64,000 nucleotides of DNA from a virus. Where the stretch lies: positions 62,001 through 126,000 of IMG/VR virus record IMGVR_UViG_3300042879_006196, one strand, 5' to 3'. Both the position numbers and the translations under genes were made by a program. Of the stretch, positions 32,976 to 42,065 are shown in pieces (position 1 is the stretch's first letter; each line of letters begins with the position of its first letter). The notes under the pieces are model-generated. The model worked only from the letters and a program-made list of their open reading frames with translations. It did not search any database and was not told where the DNA came from.

Positions 32976-33232
32976 TTTTCTTTGAATTCCACTTGATTAC
33001 CGTCGAGAACTAATTTTGTTTCACCACCTTGTGAATCAGCATCATCCATTTTATCTTTTAAATCAAGCACTTGTGTATTTATTGCATCAAGTTTATTGTT
33101 CAACTGTTGCTGAGGGGTGATTTTTTTCTTAGTTAAGTTAAAATTTGCAGCAAAAATTTGCTTCTCTAATCTATCTGCTTTAGCAAACATGCCATTTTGG
33201 TCCAATTTATTTAAGTATTCAACAAAATTCAT
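32972..33232 (-). CDS. Small helical tagged protein
   Basis: 86 aa. The N-terminus MNFVEYLNKLDQNGMFAKAD is a short form of the LDxxGxxxEAD-type module. A coiled-coil segment follows (LNNKLDAINTQVLDLKDKMD). Start overlaps the 59-aa gene upstream (ATGA). Function unknown. Confidence 0.6.
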   Translation of the reverse strand: MNFVEYLNKLDQNGMFAKADRLEKQIFAANFNLTKKKITPQQQLNNKLDAINTQVLDLKDKMDDADSQGGETKLVLDGNQVEFKEK

Positions 33233-33408
33233 CGTCCGATTTTAATTTTAGGGTAAACTGCTTGATTTTCAGCATCTTGTGCATGAACTATTAAATCCAC
33301 CAACTCGCTGATGGCTTTAAGTGCATCTTTGTTAGTGAAATCAATTTTGCCTCTGCATTCGTATATTTTATCAAGTACAATATCTCTGTCAACTTTAACT
33401 ACAGGCAT
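33229..33408 (-). CDS. 59-aa protein heading a three-gene minus operon
   Basis: ATG at 33406-33408, TGA at 33229-33231 overlapping the next ATG. MPVVKVDRDIVLDKIYECRG begins a small helical protein ending YPKIKIGR. GATAATACT directly precedes the ATG, so it should be leaderless. Its start is only 17 bp from the divergent plus-strand start. Confidence 0.65.
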   Translation of the reverse strand: MPVVKVDRDIVLDKIYECRGKIDFTNKDALKAISELVDLIVHAQDAENQAVYPKIKIGR

Positions 33409-33425
33409 AGTATTATCTTCTCAAT

Positions 33426-33845
33426 ATGTTAGATTTCCCCTTGAATCAAGTAATAAAATCAGAAAATGGCTGGACGTGCAATGTTTTTCAGCTAAATTAT
33501 ATAAATACAGGTGGGCTATTCATATCAGAAGAAGATTATGAACACATGCAAGTTGATCCATTTAAAGATCAAAATTATAGGTTTTACCAAAAAACAAAGA
33601 AGATTGTGTTATCTGGTTCGGGAGATTTAAGTTATAATTACTGTGCTTTAAACCTAAGATACACTTACTGGAAATGCTTATTGTGCAAAAAGCTAAACAA
33701 AATTTCAGAACCAAATTGTTACTGTTCAACGTATAGTAATTGTTGGTCTCCAGTTGATGGGGTAATTGTAGGTTGTTTATTTGCAAATAATTTATCTTTC
33801 CCATATCATTTTGAAGACACCACGCTTTCAAACTTAATTTTATGA
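33426..33845 (+). CDS. Cys-rich protein opening the plus-strand replication operon
   Basis: 139 aa. A Cys cluster, YWKCLLCKK then NCYCSTYSNCW (about 89-112), suggests a zinc site. Its stop overlaps the next ATG (ATGA), so it is coupled to the SbcC-like gene. It is the first gene after the divergent promoter at 33409-33425. Function unknown; a recombination accessory role would be inferred from position only. Confidence 0.55.
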   Translation: MLDFPLNQVIKSENGWTCNVFQLNYINTGGLFISEEDYEHMQVDPFKDQNYRFYQKTKKIVLSGSGDLSYNYCALNLRYTYWKCLLCKKLNKISEPNCYCSTYSNCWSPVDGVIVGCLFANNLSFPYHFEDTTLSNLIL

Positions 33846-34966
33846 AAAGATATATCAAAACAATTACACTAAAGAACTTTCAGAGTTATAAAAATCAAGT
33901 TATTCACTGTAAGCCAGGTTTGAATTTATTGATTGGAACTTCTGATTCTGGAAAGTCCGCAATTTTAAGGGCTATTTCTTTTGTTCTTTATAATTATCCA
34001 AAAAGAGATTCTTTAATTCATTGGGGTGCAAAAGAAACTGAAGTAACACTTGAGTTTAGTGATGGCTTAAAAGTAACAAGGGTGAAGGGTGAGTCTAAAA
34101 ATGATATTATTGCTATTAAACCTGATGGCAAGGAAATTAAAAAAACAAAAATAGATTCAGAAATCCCCGATGAAATAAAAGAGTTATTGGGCAACCCTCC
34201 AAAAGATGATTTCAATGGTTTAATCTCTTATTCTGATCAGTTTTCAAAATTATTCTTAATTGATTTGTCTCCTAGCGATTTGCCAAGAAGTTTATCAAAT
34301 CTTACAGGTGTTTCAGTGCTTGAGGATTCTGCTAAATATTTGATGTCTTCATATAAAGCGATTGAAAAACAAACCAAAAATGATGAAAAAGAATATAAAA
34401 ATTTAATTGAAGAAATACAATCTTACAGTTTTGTGCAAGATTATGAAAGTAAAGTAAATGATTTGTCTGATAGGTTTGACAGTTTAAATAAACTTGAAAA
34501 TAAAATAGATGAATTTACAAATTTGATTGATGGAATTAATTTAGAAGTTGACAAAAGTTATTTAAAAGTTTTAACAGATTTGATAACAAAAATCGAGACT
34601 GCTACAAAATCTGTAAAGGATGCCTTAGATTTGTCTAGTGATTTACAGAGTCTGCAATTATTTAATCTTTTAAATGATCAGTCTTTTGATGAAAATTGCA
34701 TTTTAAGTTTAGAAAGCATTATCACCAAAGCAGAAAATCAAATAGTTTTAATCAATAATCAAAAAGAAAATTTAAAAACAGTTGAATCATTGAATGACTG
34801 TAAAATATTACATGAAAAAATAAAAGAACACGGTCAAAAACTAAGTGATGACTACAAAAAAATTGCAAATGAAATCACACAGTCTGAAAAAAATTTGAAA
34901 GAGTTTAAGCAATTTTTAATTGATGAAAATATTCAATGTGAAGTTTGCGGGAGTGTATTAAAATGA
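33842..34966 (+). CDS. SbcC/gp46-like ATPase, N-terminal half ending at the zinc hook
   Basis: 374 aa. MKRYIKTITLKNFQSYKNQ and LNLLIGTSDSGKSAILRAI (Walker A) are the standard start of SbcC/Rad50/T4 gp46. FNGLISYSDQFSKLFLIDLS fits the Q-loop region. A long coiled coil follows, and the protein ends at NIQCEVCGSVLK, a CxxC zinc hook. The second coil and the Walker B half are missing here and found at 35919-36819. With SbcD-like nuclease it would resect DNA ends for recombination-dependent replication. Confidence 0.88.
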   Translation: MKRYIKTITLKNFQSYKNQVIHCKPGLNLLIGTSDSGKSAILRAISFVLYNYPKRDSLIHWGAKETEVTLEFSDGLKVTRVKGESKNDIIAIKPDGKEIKKTKIDSEIPDEIKELLGNPPKDDFNGLISYSDQFSKLFLIDLSPSDLPRSLSNLTGVSVLEDSAKYLMSSYKAIEKQTKNDEKEYKNLIEEIQSYSFVQDYESKVNDLSDRFDSLNKLENKIDEFTNLIDGINLEVDKSYLKVLTDLITKIETATKSVKDALDLSSDLQSLQLFNLLNDQSFDENCILSLESIITKAENQIVLINNQKENLKTVESLNDCKILHEKIKEHGQKLSDDYKKIANEITQSEKNLKEFKQFLIDENIQCEVCGSVLK

Positions 34967-35922
34967 ACACAAGATTTTTAGTTATTGGCGATAATCATTT
35001 AGATTCTAAAACACCACAGAATCGATTAGATAATTACATGGAAGCTACTTTAATGGAGCTAGAAGAATGTTTATTAATTGCACAAGCTGCAAAAGTTGAT
35101 TTTTGTGTATTTTTGGGTGACATTTTTAATCGAATGGAGGTTGGTGGTGAGTGTCGAAATCGCGCTTTAAGAATTTTATCTTCCAATAAAGGTGAATTAT
35201 GGTCATTCAAAAAGTATGTGGTTATAGGAAATCACGATATTGCACATAATCCAAATAATTTAGAAAAATCAGCTCTTTATACTCTAATATCGGCAGGAGT
35301 AATTGAGTGTGTAGATTTTCTTCCAGATTTATCAATAAGATTTTGGCATTTTACACCTGATTTAGATCAAAAACTCAGAGAGGGCGTGTTGCTTGATTAT
35401 GATGAGAAGATAATGTTTTTACATGCATCTATCGTTACTGTTCCAGCTAAATTTGATCACGTTCTTTTTGATGATTTGCAAGTTGGTGAAAATACAAAGT
35501 TACTGTTTTCAGGTCATATACACAAAAAAATGCAAGCTGAGAAAAATGGCATTAAATTTGTGAATCCTGGTCCAGTAGGTAGGCACGAAATATCTTCAGA
35601 GTATGAAAAAAATAAAGTGTCAGTTATGTTATGCCAATATGATTACATCACAAATGAATTGAAAACACGCGAAATGTATTTGAAATATTCATTACCTTAT
35701 GACGTAGTATTTGATGTAAATAAAAATTTACAAAAGAAAACTGAAAATAAAAACACAGAACTTTTCATCAAAGCAATCACAGATATAGAAATGGTTTCGC
35801 CAATATCAAGTGATTTAAAGGATGATTTGATTGATTATGCTAAAAAAGCAAACACAACTGAGTCTGTGGTTAAAGAGGCTATTGATGCCATTGATTTAGT
35901 AAAAACAGGTGGAGTATTATGA
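34963..35922 (+). CDS. SbcD/gp47-like metallophosphoesterase nuclease
   Basis: 319 aa from ATG 34963, overlapping the previous stop. Calcineurin-type motifs: VIGDNHLDSK, VFLGDIFNR, VIGNHDIAHN, and FSGHIHKKM, in the usual order and spacing for SbcD/Mre11/gp47. It forms the nuclease subunit of the complex with the split ATPase. Sits between the two halves of that ATPase, and its stop overlaps the next ATG. Confidence 0.88.
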   Translation: MNTRFLVIGDNHLDSKTPQNRLDNYMEATLMELEECLLIAQAAKVDFCVFLGDIFNRMEVGGECRNRALRILSSNKGELWSFKKYVVIGNHDIAHNPNNLEKSALYTLISAGVIECVDFLPDLSIRFWHFTPDLDQKLREGVLLDYDEKIMFLHASIVTVPAKFDHVLFDDLQVGENTKLLFSGHIHKKMQAEKNGIKFVNPGPVGRHEISSEYEKNKVSVMLCQYDYITNELKTREMYLKYSLPYDVVFDVNKNLQKKTENKNTELFIKAITDIEMVSPISSDLKDDLIDYAKKANTTESVVKEAIDAIDLVKTGGVL

Positions 35923-36182
35923 ATTATTCAGAACAATTAAAACAAAAAGAAACAAAACTCATTACTTTAAAAGCGCAAGCTTCTGCAAAAAAACAATCTA
36001 TTGAAGAAATGCTAGAGAAAAGAAAAAAAGCAGAAGATGAAGTGAAATCTAAATTTGGAATTACGCTATCAGAAGTCCCTGACAAACTCGTAGAATATCA
36101 AAAAAATCTCAAAGAGTTATGTGAAAAGTTGAGTTTGGAGGTAGATGAAATTGAGTCCGAATTTGCAAAAATTAAATGCTAA
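35919..36182 (+). CDS. Coiled-coil segment between split SbcC halves
   Basis: 87 aa, nearly all charged helix (LKQKETKLITLKAQASAKKQ and DKLVEYQKNLKELCEKLSL), ending in Cys. It overlaps the next gene by 38 nt in a different frame. Together they look like the returning coil plus C-terminal ATPase of SbcC. Either three separate chains assemble, or a ribosomal frameshift or a sequencing error joins these two. Confidence 0.65.
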   Translation: MNYSEQLKQKETKLITLKAQASAKKQSIEEMLEKRKKAEDEVKSKFGITLSEVPDKLVEYQKNLKELCEKLSLEVDEIESEFAKIKC

Positions 36183-36819
36183 AATCAATTCTTTATCAAA
36201 TCAAGTTTCTTTAGCAAAAGGAGTGAAAGACAGAATTGTCGTTCAAACTAATAATTTAAAAACAAAAATTGATGCAGATGTTTTAGATGCCAAAAATAAA
36301 AAAGATGCTTATCTTTTACTTTTGGGTTTTGTTGCACACAGAAGAGAGAGTGCGATTAAATCTATTGAGAACACAGGCACACATGCTCTCAGGGCAATTT
36401 ATGAAGATGATAGGTCTTTAGTATTTTTGAAAAATGAAGAAAAAAAGAATTCCGCTGCTTTTAAAATGGAAGTGGGAATTGAATCTAATCTAGAATCTAC
36501 ACGAATTATCACTGGATTAAAAGATGAACGAGGCGGAGGCGTTTGTGAATCATCATCCTTTGCTTTAAGATTTGCCGCTCTGGAATGGCTAAAATATTCA
36601 GGTCCAATGCTTTTGGATGAATCTTTTAGATCTATGTCTTCTGACGAAAAAATTAGTAATGTTGCAAAATTTATGAGACGATACATTGACTCTACAGATC
36701 GTCAAATATTTTTTGCCACTCACATGCATGATGTATTTGCAGATTATGCAGATCATATTATTTTTGTTAATCAAAATGATGGAGTATCACAGGTAAACAC
36801 TCAAGATGAAACAGACTGA
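36145..36819 (+). CDS. SbcC/gp46-like ATPase, C-terminal half
   Basis: 224 aa. Coil at 1-75, then LSSGGE-type signature region in altered form (GLKDERGGGVCESSSFALRF), Walker B GPMLLDESFRSMS and the H-loop FFATHMHDVF. These complete the nucleotide-binding domain begun in the gene at 33842. Expected to pair with that half to form the ATP sandwich. Confidence 0.85.
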   Translation: MKLSPNLQKLNAKINSLSNQVSLAKGVKDRIVVQTNNLKTKIDADVLDAKNKKDAYLLLLGFVAHRRESAIKSIENTGTHALRAIYEDDRSLVFLKNEEKKNSAAFKMEVGIESNLESTRIITGLKDERGGGVCESSSFALRFAALEWLKYSGPMLLDESFRSMSSDEKISNVAKFMRRYIDSTDRQIFFATHMHDVFADYADHIIFVNQNDGVSQVNTQDETD

Positions 36820-37492
36820 AGAAAAAATCATCAATATTTTAAATAAGTGGTATGATAATCTTACTCCATTGGAGGAAGAAGATTTCATAAAATATGAGTT
36901 TACTAAAACTAAGTTCAGAACAAAATATTTAATGAGAACTGGTGAATTTCTTAAAATTACAAAAAGATTAGAAGCAATTACGTTTAACAACATTTGTACT
37001 GGTCTTTCAAAAAATTATACTGTAACAGAAGATTTACTTGATCAATATTTAGAGTGGTGCTTTGACAATTATGATTTCTTTTCCAAAAAATACAAAGGTT
37101 TTAGCCTTGCTTCATGTGCTGCGTTTGCTTCTGAATGGGACATAAATTTTTTGAATTTCAAATTTGCAGATAAGCTTTCTCTCAAAGATTTAGATGGCTT
37201 AGAAGTGGGTAAAAATATTTTTTATTGTTTTGAAAAATATGGTATTGCCTTAGCAGCTACAAAATTAATGCAAGAAAAAAACGCTGATCGCAAAAGTTTA
37301 GAAAATGTAATTATTAAAAAATTAGAATCTTTGACTACAAACAAAGAAGATTTAAATAAATTAAAAAATATGTTGCGTACAACAGTAGAAAATGCGCCCT
37401 ATAGTTCAGAAGTATTATTTTGGAATTACGGAAATTCTTTTTCAGAATTATTCCTTTATTTCAAAAATGAACCTTGGTGCCCTAAATGTTGA
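36806..37492 (+). CDS. Hypothetical protein of the recombination operon (228 aa)
   Basis: ATG overlaps the SbcC-like stop by 14 nt. Helical, with Phe- and Cys-containing middle (GFSLASCAAFASEWDINFLN) and a terminal WCPKC pair. No family recognised. Strict coupling with its neighbours suggests a role in DNA metabolism. Confidence 0.6.
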   Translation: MKQTEEKIINILNKWYDNLTPLEEEDFIKYEFTKTKFRTKYLMRTGEFLKITKRLEAITFNNICTGLSKNYTVTEDLLDQYLEWCFDNYDFFSKKYKGFSLASCAAFASEWDINFLNFKFADKLSLKDLDGLEVGKNIFYCFEKYGIALAATKLMQEKNADRKSLENVIIKKLESLTTNKEDLNKLKNMLRTTVENAPYSSEVLFWNYGNSFSELFLYFKNEPWCPKC

Positions 37493-39090
37493 AATCAGAT
37501 GAATACAAATTAGAGTTAGAAAATCAAATTAAATCAAATCGTTCTTTAATTTACATCACTACACATGAGGAGCATAGAGTTGATGATTCAATTCAATCAA
37601 TTGCTTGTAACAGATCAAAGCCTTGGTCGTTTGTTTACTGGGACATTTCATCTGGAGGCATTACTAATTCAAACTCATTCAAAATAGATCCAAACTTAGA
37701 TCAAACAGAAATCTTAGATTGGTTTCAAAAGTTAATTGTAGAAAAAGATGATTTTTGTATATTAGTGTTACATGATTTTTACAAGTTCTTAGCACCTGAG
37801 GGTCATCCTGGTCAAGTAGAAATAGTTACCATAAGAGCTTTAAAAAATTTAGTAGAAAAATGCAACACTGAAAGAAAATGTGTAATTATCACAGGTGCAA
37901 AATATTTTCTCCCCATAGAATTTGAAAAGTTAGTATGTTTATTGGATTGGCCTTTGCCTGAGAAAGAGCTTATCAATGAAAAAGTTCTTTCAATTGTTAA
38001 TCAGGTAAAAAAAAGAACTGAATTAAAAACTTTCAAAACAGAATATAACCATGATGAAATTGAAAATATAACTAGAGCTTTTCAAGGGCTTTCTTTGAGA
38101 GAAGTGGAAATGATTTGCACTTATTTTATTTTAACTGAAAATGAATTTTGCCCAAAAAAAATTGCGTCTAAAAAACAAGACATAATAAAACAATCTGGAA
38201 TTTTAGAATGGATTGAATTAGAGTTTGATCTAAGCAAAGTGGGTGGCTTAGCTAATTTGAAAAATTGGCTTGTTAAAAGAAAACACGCTTTTTCTGACGT
38301 TGCAATTGATTATGGTTTGCCAGCTAATCCCAAAGGCTTAATGATTATAGGAATTCAAGGTGCAGGTAAATCACAAGTTTCAAAAGCAATCGCATCTTTT
38401 TGGCAGTTGCCTTTGTTGAGGCTGGACGTAGGCAGGGTTTTTAGTGGAATTGTAGGAAGTTCAGAAGAGAACCTTCGTAGTGTGATCAAAACAGCAGAGT
38501 CTGTTGCACCATGTATAATGTGGGTAGACGAAATTGATAAAGCGTTTTCTAACATCGGTAATACAGGAGATTCAGGAACGTCTTCGAGAATTTTTGGAAC
38601 TTTTTTGACATGGATGCAAGAAAAAAAGTCTCCTGTATTTGTTGTAGCTACAGCAAACGTGGTAGCAAACATTCCGCCTGAATTAATAAGGAAAGGGAGA
38701 TTTGATGACATTTTTTTTGTTGACCTTCCAGATGATGAAGAAAGAAAAGAAATTTGGTCAATTCATTTAGAACAAAGAAATTTTAATATCGAAAATTTTG
38801 ATTTAAAAAAGCTTGTTTCCAACTCTGAAGGTTTTACAGGTGCTGAGATTGAAGCCGCGATTGTTTCTGCAATGTATGAAGGTTTTTCTGACAACAAAAG
38901 ACCAATAAATTCCGTAGATATTATTAAAGAACTAAAAGAATCGGTACCTATTTACATAACCATGAAAGAGAAAATTGAAGAGTTAAGAGATTGGGCAAGT
39001 AAAAGAGCCAGAAATGCTTCAAAATCTAAAAATGTAGTGATCTTGAAGGATTATGTACCGACGAACAATATCGAAGAAGAAGAATTATGA
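37486..39090 (+). CDS. AAA+ ATPase, Ycf46-like
   Basis: 534 aa. The N-terminal region, RSLIYITTHEEHRVDDSIQS, is the degenerate ATPase-like domain of the Ycf46 group. The AAA+ core has GIQGAGKSQVSKAIA (Walker A), CIMWVDEIDKAF (Walker B), VVATAN (sensor 1) and IRKGRFDDIFFVDLP (arginine-finger region), then the lid GFTGAEIEAAIVSAM. Ycf46 proteins are found in cyanobacteria, plastids and other bacteria, with unclear roles. Position between SbcC-like and helicase-loader genes suggests action in replication or remodelling. Confidence 0.8.
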   Translation: MLKSDEYKLELENQIKSNRSLIYITTHEEHRVDDSIQSIACNRSKPWSFVYWDISSGGITNSNSFKIDPNLDQTEILDWFQKLIVEKDDFCILVLHDFYKFLAPEGHPGQVEIVTIRALKNLVEKCNTERKCVIITGAKYFLPIEFEKLVCLLDWPLPEKELINEKVLSIVNQVKKRTELKTFKTEYNHDEIENITRAFQGLSLREVEMICTYFILTENEFCPKKIASKKQDIIKQSGILEWIELEFDLSKVGGLANLKNWLVKRKHAFSDVAIDYGLPANPKGLMIIGIQGAGKSQVSKAIASFWQLPLLRLDVGRVFSGIVGSSEENLRSVIKTAESVAPCIMWVDEIDKAFSNIGNTGDSGTSSRIFGTFLTWMQEKKSPVFVVATANVVANIPPELIRKGRFDDIFFVDLPDDEERKEIWSIHLEQRNFNIENFDLKKLVSNSEGFTGAEIEAAIVSAMYEGFSDNKRPINSVDIIKELKESVPIYITMKEKIEELRDWASKRARNASKSKNVVILKDYVPTNNIEEEEL

Positions 39091-39800
39091 ACACCAGTCC
39101 TATTTATGACAATCCAGATTTACAAAAGATAGATTTTAAAAACAAGTTGAGAAGATTGTATACCTCATCTGGTATTCCTAAAAAATACCATTTTTGTACT
39201 ATGGAAACTGATTGGTCAGTTACCTACTCACCTAAAGGAAAACTTACAGGTGTGGCAAAAAAAAGAAGTGAATCAATTTATCAATTTGTTGTCAATTATA
39301 TCATGGCATTGGACAGCATTATTAATGGGCAAGGCATGAAAGTTAAGTTCAAAGACTCTGTAGTTTTTGTGTCAGACTTAATTTTGGATGGGACAAAATC
39401 TTCAGGAAAAACTTTTTTACTTTCAATGATTGCTCAGTCTGCAATTAACAATGGGCATACCACAAAATTTGTTGAATGGTCAGATTATTTAGATAGATTT
39501 CAATCGTTTGAAGCCAGAAAAGTACATGAAGATTTTTTTAATGATTGTCTTGATGTAGATTTTTTAATCTTTGATTCAATCTTTCAATATGACATAAACA
39601 ATAAGTTTTTTGCAGTGCAATTAGATAGACTTATTACAACTAGGCTTAATGCTGGAAAAATTACAATTTGCTCAATAGATACAGTTAGTAATCAAAATCC
39701 AGTTTTTGGTTTTATGTGGAATAAGTTCACACGCGAAACTTTTACTTTTAAATTGCCAGAGGCTTCACTAACAAATGAAAATAAATCAAAGAGAACTTGA
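39087..39800 (+). CDS. Helicase-loader-like ATPase (DnaC/IstB type)
   Basis: 237 aa. LILDGTKSSGKTFLLSMIAQ (Walker A) and VDFLIFDSIF (Walker B-like) lie in a DnaC-sized ATPase, with an N-terminal region that could contact the helicase. Directly precedes and overlaps dnaB by 26 nt, the usual place for a loader. The second acidic residue of Walker B is Ser, so ATP hydrolysis may be slow. Confidence 0.65.
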   Translation: MNTSPIYDNPDLQKIDFKNKLRRLYTSSGIPKKYHFCTMETDWSVTYSPKGKLTGVAKKRSESIYQFVVNYIMALDSIINGQGMKVKFKDSVVFVSDLILDGTKSSGKTFLLSMIAQSAINNGHTTKFVEWSDYLDRFQSFEARKVHEDFFNDCLDVDFLIFDSIFQYDINNKFFAVQLDRLITTRLNAGKITICSIDTVSNQNPVFGFMWNKFTRETFTFKLPEASLTNENKSKRT

Positions 39801-41274
39801 ATTCAAAATTTTAAAATGCATCACAACTTATGATGGTGCAGTAGATATAGCTATAGAAAAGGCTCTTCAAGAGTATCACTTCCTGACAAAAGAACCAGGT
39901 GCTGATATTTCTTTAACAGGGAAACTTTTTAAATTATGCCACGAATATTCAAAAGATTCGGGCGGATATAAAATTACAGAAACTGTTTTAGAAAGTTTAC
40001 TTCTAAGAAAAGGCGTAAAGCCACAAACTCAGGCAAAGTTTTTGAATTTGTGGTTAGAAATAGCTGATGAAGAAACTTCAAAAGATGAACTGCCACACTT
40101 AGTTGATTTGATCAAAGATAGATATTGTGTCAAATTGCAAACTGAAATGGTTGATAAAATGGCAGAGTATGTCCAGAATGATCAAATTAAAGACTCAATT
40201 GCTTTAATTACAGATTATGTTAATGCAATGACTCAGGAGCAAGATGAGTTCTCTAAAGATAAAGTTGAATTCAACATGTCTGAAGCCAGCACTTTCTTCT
40301 TTGAAGAATATGATAACAGGGCAGCAAATATGGACTTGTTCAAAGGGATAAATTGTGGTTTATCTCAAATTGACCAAAAGACTTTTGGTTTTATGCCATC
40401 ACAATTAGTTTGTCTTCTTGCTCCAAGCTCTGGAGGTAAATCAGTGCAGTTGCTTAACTGGGCAGACCATGCACACAGAGTTTGTAAAAAAAATGTTCTT
40501 TACTTCTCTTTTGAAATGTCTTCATGGCTGTGTAAGCTTAGACACGCATCATTGATTTCACAAGTTGATTATAGTAGACTTAAAAGTATTTCTATCTCAC
40601 CAAGTGAAAGAGAAAAACTAGAAAAATCTTTCAAAGAGATTGACAATGGAAAATATTTTGAGTACATGGAAGCCATTGAAGACCCAACCCCTGAATTTAT
40701 TGAGCAAAAAATAAGAGAAATTACTGCAACTAAAGGTAAACCAGATCTAGTCGTAGCTGATTATATCGGCAACATGACAACACGATCTACAAGCAAAAAT
40801 GCAAAACACTGGGAAAAAAATGGGGATGCTGCCGAAGGCTTGTTCAAGGTAGCCAAAAGATATGGTATTCCAATTTTGACAGCTCAGCAAATCAACAGAG
40901 ACTCAATTAAAGAAAATAGAAAAAGAAAAGAAGATGGTAAAGCATCTGCATATTATCAAGACGCCGCTTCTGGTGACCAAAGGTTGATGCACTTGTCTAC
41001 TTATGTTATAGGAATGGAGCCAAACAAGGAAGATCAACTTTGCAAGTACTACCCTGTAAAAATGCGAGATGCATGGTTTAAGCCCTTTGATGCTAGATGG
41101 ATACCTGAATATAATAAGGTGGAAGAACTCACTGATTCTGAGCAATCTGCATTAGATTTAATTAGCAATGCCGATGTGAAAAATTATGAAAGCACCAACA
41201 CCAAAAAAACTTATAATAATTTTGAAAATATAGAAACAGATCTTTCAAATTGGACGGAAAATTTTGATTTTTGA
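39775..41274 (+). CDS. dnaB: Replicative DNA helicase, DnaB family
   Basis: 499 aa. N-terminal helical domain, then a RecA-fold: QLVCLLAPSSGGKSVQLLNW (Walker A), NVLYFSFEMSSWLCKLRHAS (DnaB motif with SFEM), LVVADYIGNM (Walker B) and TAQQINRDSIKE, with a final QRLMHLSTYVIGM. Hexameric 5'-3' unwinding at the fork. Overlaps the loader upstream and the primase zinc domain downstream, giving a compact primosome block. Confidence 0.88.
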   Translation: MKINQRELEFKILKCITTYDGAVDIAIEKALQEYHFLTKEPGADISLTGKLFKLCHEYSKDSGGYKITETVLESLLLRKGVKPQTQAKFLNLWLEIADEETSKDELPHLVDLIKDRYCVKLQTEMVDKMAEYVQNDQIKDSIALITDYVNAMTQEQDEFSKDKVEFNMSEASTFFFEEYDNRAANMDLFKGINCGLSQIDQKTFGFMPSQLVCLLAPSSGGKSVQLLNWADHAHRVCKKNVLYFSFEMSSWLCKLRHASLISQVDYSRLKSISISPSEREKLEKSFKEIDNGKYFEYMEAIEDPTPEFIEQKIREITATKGKPDLVVADYIGNMTTRSTSKNAKHWEKNGDAAEGLFKVAKRYGIPILTAQQINRDSIKENRKRKEDGKASAYYQDAASGDQRLMHLSTYVIGMEPNKEDQLCKYYPVKMRDAWFKPFDARWIPEYNKVEELTDSEQSALDLISNADVKNYESTNTKKTYNNFENIETDLSNWTENFDF

Positions 41275-41785
41275 TTATAATGATTTAAATACGATGTTTC
41301 ATGCCGATGCATGGTTGGAGGAAAATTTTGGATGTGAATTTTATAAATCATCTAATGGGAACCTTATGTGTTCATGCCCTTTTGATGATCATGCTGATAC
41401 AAGTCCTTCATTTGGAGTGCATTTAGAGAAAGGCTTATTCAAATGTTTTGGTTGTGGTCGTGAAGGATCTTTAATTACCTTGGTTTCAGAGTTGATGAAA
41501 GTAAATTTTTTTCAAGCTGTAAATATTATTGCTACTTTCGAAGGATTGAATTTAGATAATATAGATTCTTTAACAGCAAAAAATGAAAAGTTTAAAAAAG
41601 CTCTTATGGAATCAAGTAATGAAGAAAATAAATTGACTAAACTTATTCAAAAGGCTACAATTAAAATAAAAAAAACAATGAAAACAGATTTTTACAAAGC
41701 TGATGACATGTATAAATTAATGGATGAATACATTGAGCAACAAAATTATGATGCTCTGAAGGAGATTATAAATGGAACAGCTTGA
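41264..41785 (+). CDS. DnaG primase zinc-binding domain as a separate protein
   Basis: 173 aa (TTG 41264 overlapping the dnaB stop, or ATG 41294). The CHC2 zinc ribbon is clear: CSCPFDDHADTSPSFGVHLE and LFKCFGCGREGSLITLV. No TOPRIM domain follows; the remainder is a helical tail. The catalytic part is encoded 7 kb away at 48675. The domain recognises priming sites on the template, so the two proteins should act together. Confidence 0.85.
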   Translation: MIFDYNDLNTMFHADAWLEENFGCEFYKSSNGNLMCSCPFDDHADTSPSFGVHLEKGLFKCFGCGREGSLITLVSELMKVNFFQAVNIIATFEGLNLDNIDSLTAKNEKFKKALMESSNEENKLTKLIQKATIKIKKTMKTDFYKADDMYKLMDEYIEQQNYDALKEIINGTA

Positions 41786-42065
41786 AGATGCTTTAGGAAA
41801 AAAAATAATTGATGCACAAACCTTGGAGATCATTCAAGAACGAGTTAAGTATCACACGGAAAATCCTCCAAATATGATTTGTGTAAATGTTGTTTTAAAT
41901 GGCGTGGCAGCTTTGAAACACATAATTTGTAAGGAAATAATCATGAACGCAGCAAATGTAAGCGAACAAGAAGCAGATTGGTATATTTTAAGAGCTGGCT
42001 CTGAAAGAGAGTTATCACGCTTAGCAACTATCGGGGTGGTGATGAACTCTGGTGATGAACTCTGA
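41772..42065 (+). CDS. Hypothetical protein (97 aa)
   Basis: ATG overlaps the preceding stop by 14 nt. Helical, with NVVLNGVAALKHIICKEIIM and an acidic ending. Coupled with primase and the next gene. No family recognised. Confidence 0.6.
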   Translation: MEQLEDALGKKIIDAQTLEIIQERVKYHTENPPNMICVNVVLNGVAALKHIICKEIIMNAANVSEQEADWYILRAGSERELSRLATIGVVMNSGDEL

